Of a stretch of 64,000 nt of DNA, positions 61,754 through 64,000 are shown one piece after another (the stretch's first letter is position 1; each line of letters opens with the position of its first letter). The notes below the pieces were generated by a model. It was given only the letters and a program-made list of their open reading frames with translations. It searched no databases and was not told the DNA's origin. This DNA comes from Scrofimicrobium canadense (GTDB lineage: Bacteria; Actinomycetota; Actinomycetes; Actinomycetales; Actinomycetaceae): assembly GCF_009696615.1 (NCBI RefSeq), contig NZ_VULO01000006.1, positions 62,001 to 126,000 on the forward strand, read 5' to 3'. A program made the translations under genes and the position numbers.

Positions 61754-64000
61754 GTGCCCTTTTACCACCCGGAAAGTACCGCCGATACCATGACATGGAC
61801 AGCAATCCATGCCGAAGCCGTGTCTGCTGCCCGGACCACCCTCGAGCTGGCCCTTTGCAAAGAAAAAGGCCTCGAGATCACTGACCGCCCCATCCCCTGG
61901 AGAAATGGGGAGCGGGAACTCCAGATATTTGTGGGATTGGGCAAGACTGACTACTGGCGCGAAGGTTTCTATCTGGTAGTAGATGGTTCTCTTGACAAAT
62001 ACCACTACAAGAATCGCCATGTTGTCACTTTTCGAGACTATAGCCGTGACGATGGATACCTCCACCTCTCCATCTCCCCCACAGTTATCTCGTTACTGGA
62101 AGACGCAACAAAACTGAGAGTATTCCGAGTTGATCCCAACTTGGTCAAGGAGCTATCTCGAGAATACGAAGCTCTAAAAGCTCTTGAATGCGGTCCTCTC
62201 GTCACCGATTTATGGCCCAAAGCAGCACATCCGAACGAAAATCGTGGTGCGGAGGAACTCACGTTTCCTTCCTCCCTCAATTTGGGGCAACAGCAGGCTT
62301 TACTCCACATGGTCTCACCCGGAGGTGGTTTGATATGGGGTCCTCCCGGCACCGGGAAAACAACTGTGATCTCACAGGCTATCCAGGTGGCCCTGCTTCG
62401 CGGACAATCTGTTCTCGTCACCTCGTCCACCTCAGAGTCAGTCGATCGAGCCCTTGAAAAACTGGTGGCCCATGCCCAGGGACTGCGCCCGGGTACTATC
62501 GTCCGGCACAGCGATTCCGGCGATAAAGTACTCGATTCAATTCGACGTCACGATTTTCTGTTAGCCAGCAAAGCTGCCGATCACGCTACCAACCGACCGG
62601 CGACTCACGCAATCCTTGATGAGGCGTTGAGGGCCAACGAAACTCACCCACAGCGATCAGAGCTTGTGGAACTCCGCAATGAATTGCACGCAGCGTCCAT
62701 CGATCTCGACGCTGTTCACGCGCAAAGAGAGAATGATCGCCGTCGAGCACAGTTAACTCAGGAAGAATTGGCGCTCAGTACGCGGCAAGAACAGCTCAGT
62801 GAGGTGACGCTGCAACTGGCTGAGTTGGAAGAGGAATTCCGCAGCATGGAAGACCTCGATACTGCAATGGAACTCGCTCAGCGCAACAGGGCTGATACGC
62901 AGACGTGGAAAAACTGGTGGGAGAACGAGCAGCGAGAGAGAGAAAGTCGCGTCGCCATTATCTCGCAACACATCAGTGTTGCGAAGTCGCGCGTCGAACT
63001 GGCCTCGCTTCGCCTCCAAGGTGGATTGTCCGCGAGGCTTCCCGGCGTTGGTAGGCGCCGGAAAATAAGTCGGGCCGAGGCTGAGGCAGAACTCGCTGAG
63101 CTTGAAGCCGATCGCCTCCAAGCCCTCAGCGAACTTGATGAGGCAACAGAGAACATCAAGGCCTTTCGTGACCAGTTGGATGCCTACCAGGCCTATCATG
63201 AAGAGCTCCATGCAGCGCAGAGACGCCACGCCGGCCTGCAACAGCAGATTACTGTGCTGCGCGAAGAACTCGATGGTGTGCAAGCACAGGTTTGCGAAAC
63301 TCAACGGCGCATTAGCGATCTACGCCAAGAAATTGTCAGATCATCCAGCAATTCTGGCGATAGAGCTTCATTTCCGCCAGTTCACGCTGCAGAGCTGGTT
63401 GACCGCTACGACGATGCGCTTTCCCATGTGGCGGCTCTGGATGAAGAAAAGAAACACATTGAGAAGCTGAAGGATATTCTCGACGAAGAATACAACCGGG
63501 AGTACTCACGGATTATCTCCACTGCCCCCGTCGTAGCCACAACTCTTGCAGCGATACCTTCCAGTCCCGAACTCTGCAACCGCCGCTTTGACGTGGTGAT
63601 TATTGACGAGGCGGCTGCCAGCCGTCCAACTACTGTACTGTGTGCGGCAGCCCTGGCCGATACTACACTGACGATCATCGGCGATTTCCTCAGCACCATT
63701 GGGGAAAGTTATCGCGATAAAGCGGCCTTCTCCAATCCACATGTCACTGCGTGGCAGCAGCGCGATATTTTTGGACTTGTTGGCATAACCGACCGCAAAA
63801 GCGCTGAGAACCATCCCCGATGTGTCACGCTCAAGGCCCAATATCGACCGCAGATAGTCACTGAAACAATCAATCGCTTGTGCTACGACGGGCTCCTAGA
63901 AAACGTCTCAGAAGGAGCGCCCGGACGGGAATCAACCGTTGCCTTCATCGACACTTCTGCCCTTTCAGACCTTGTCATTACTAAACACAATGGAGGGCTA
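61754..64000 (+). CDS. SF1-type DNA/RNA helicase with long coiled-coil insertion (3' end outside window)
   Basis: The frame has no stop to the window end (749 codons so far). A GTG at 61754 follows TATCGT by six bases (leaderless pattern); ATG 61790 is the alternative. After a 180-residue N-terminal domain comes motif I, GGGLIWGPPGTGKTTVISQA, and motif Ia SVLVTSSTSESVDRALEKL. About 400 residues of charged helix follow, then IISTAPVVATTLAAIPSSPE, motif II DVVIIDEAAASRPTTV and motif III LTIIGDFLSTIGE, then LKAQYRPQIVTETINRLCY. It belongs to the AAA_11/AAA_12, DNA2/NAM7-like group. The insertion between motifs Ia and II is unusually long. Confidence 0.88.
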   Translation, partial: MPFYHPESTADTMTWTAIHAEAVSAARTTLELALCKEKGLEITDRPIPWRNGERELQIFVGLGKTDYWREGFYLVVDGSLDKYHYKNRHVVTFRDYSRDDGYLHLSISPTVISLLEDATKLRVFRVDPNLVKELSREYEALKALECGPLVTDLWPKAAHPNENRGAEELTFPSSLNLGQQQALLHMVSPGGGLIWGPPGTGKTTVISQAIQVALLRGQSVLVTSSTSESVDRALEKLVAHAQGLRPGTIVRHSDSGDKVLDSIRRHDFLLASKAADHATNRPATHAILDEALRANETHPQRSELVELRNELHAASIDLDAVHAQRENDRRRAQLTQEELALSTRQEQLSEVTLQLAELEEEFRSMEDLDTAMELAQRNRADTQTWKNWWENEQRERESRVAIISQHISVAKSRVELASLRLQGGLSARLPGVGRRRKISRAEAEAELAELEADRLQALSELDEATENIKAFRDQLDAYQAYHEELHAAQRRHAGLQQQITVLREELDGVQAQVCETQRRISDLRQEIVRSSSNSGDRASFPPVHAAELVDRYDDALSHVAALDEEKKHIEKLKDILDEEYNREYSRIISTAPVVATTLAAIPSSPELCNRRFDVVIIDEAAASRPTTVLCAAALADTTLTIIGDFLSTIGESYRDKAAFSNPHVTAWQQRDIFGLVGITDRKSAENHPRCVTLKAQYRPQIVTETINRLCYDGLLENVSEGAPGRESTVAFIDTSALSDLVITKHNGGL

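Overview
The window reads as a chromosomal segment of a moderate-GC actinomycete. Supporting signs are a type I-E CRISPR-Cas locus of the actinobacterial kind, a Wadjet operon, paired YhgE/Pip membrane proteins, a DUF2510 protein, a fused HAD-GH65 disaccharide phosphorylase, an LAKTG-anchored surface protein and several start codons placed 6-7 bases after a -10-like hexamer (leaderless-style starts). A low-GC member of the Actinomycetaceae is my best guess, but no rRNA or core marker is present to prove it.

Layout. 1-1.74 kb: gene remnants and an MFS transporter cut off by the CRISPR array. 1.74-12.8 kb: a 29-repeat type I-E array, its leader and a complete cas operon (cas2, cas1, cas6e, cas5e, cas7e, cse2, cas8e, cas3, all on the minus strand). 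13-14.3 kb: a frameshifted gene of unknown function and two decayed CRISPR repeats in the opposite orientation. 14.5-24.5 kb: Fic protein, JetABCD (Wadjet type I anti-plasmid system), VapBC, and a DUF4143 ATPase behind three 14-bp direct repeats. CRISPR-Cas, Wadjet and VapBC make this a defence island; the flanks at 0.4 and 24.7 kb carry related copies of the same gene fragment.

24.7-32.6 kb is mostly decay: BTAD/NB-ARC regulator, SDR, TetR, a GH18 endoglycosidase with an in-frame stop, and a DEAD-box gene joined abruptly to it, around an intact MFS/TetR efflux pair and a VOC protein. 32.6-45.4 kb: lipoprotein, GH65-HAD phosphorylase next to the last codons of a MalG-like permease, an IS256-family element carrying two copies of a small palindromic repeat, an IS3 fragment, a large leucine-rich-repeat surface protein, a deleted P-type ATPase, a second intact IS256-family element, and a response-regulator fragment.

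45.4-64 kb is calmer: a membrane-anchored hendecad coiled-coil protein, an XRE/DUF2975 pair, small membrane proteins, GNAT, VOC and AlkD enzymes, a YhgE/Pip operon, a two-component system, a HAD phosphatase, an NSS-family transporter with its tiny MetS-like partner, a PD-(D/E)XK-like protein, an internally deleted CatE-like gene, and the start of a large SF1 helicase with a very long coiled-coil insertion that runs off the end.

No tRNA or rRNA was recognised. Starts, operators and promoters were read by eye.
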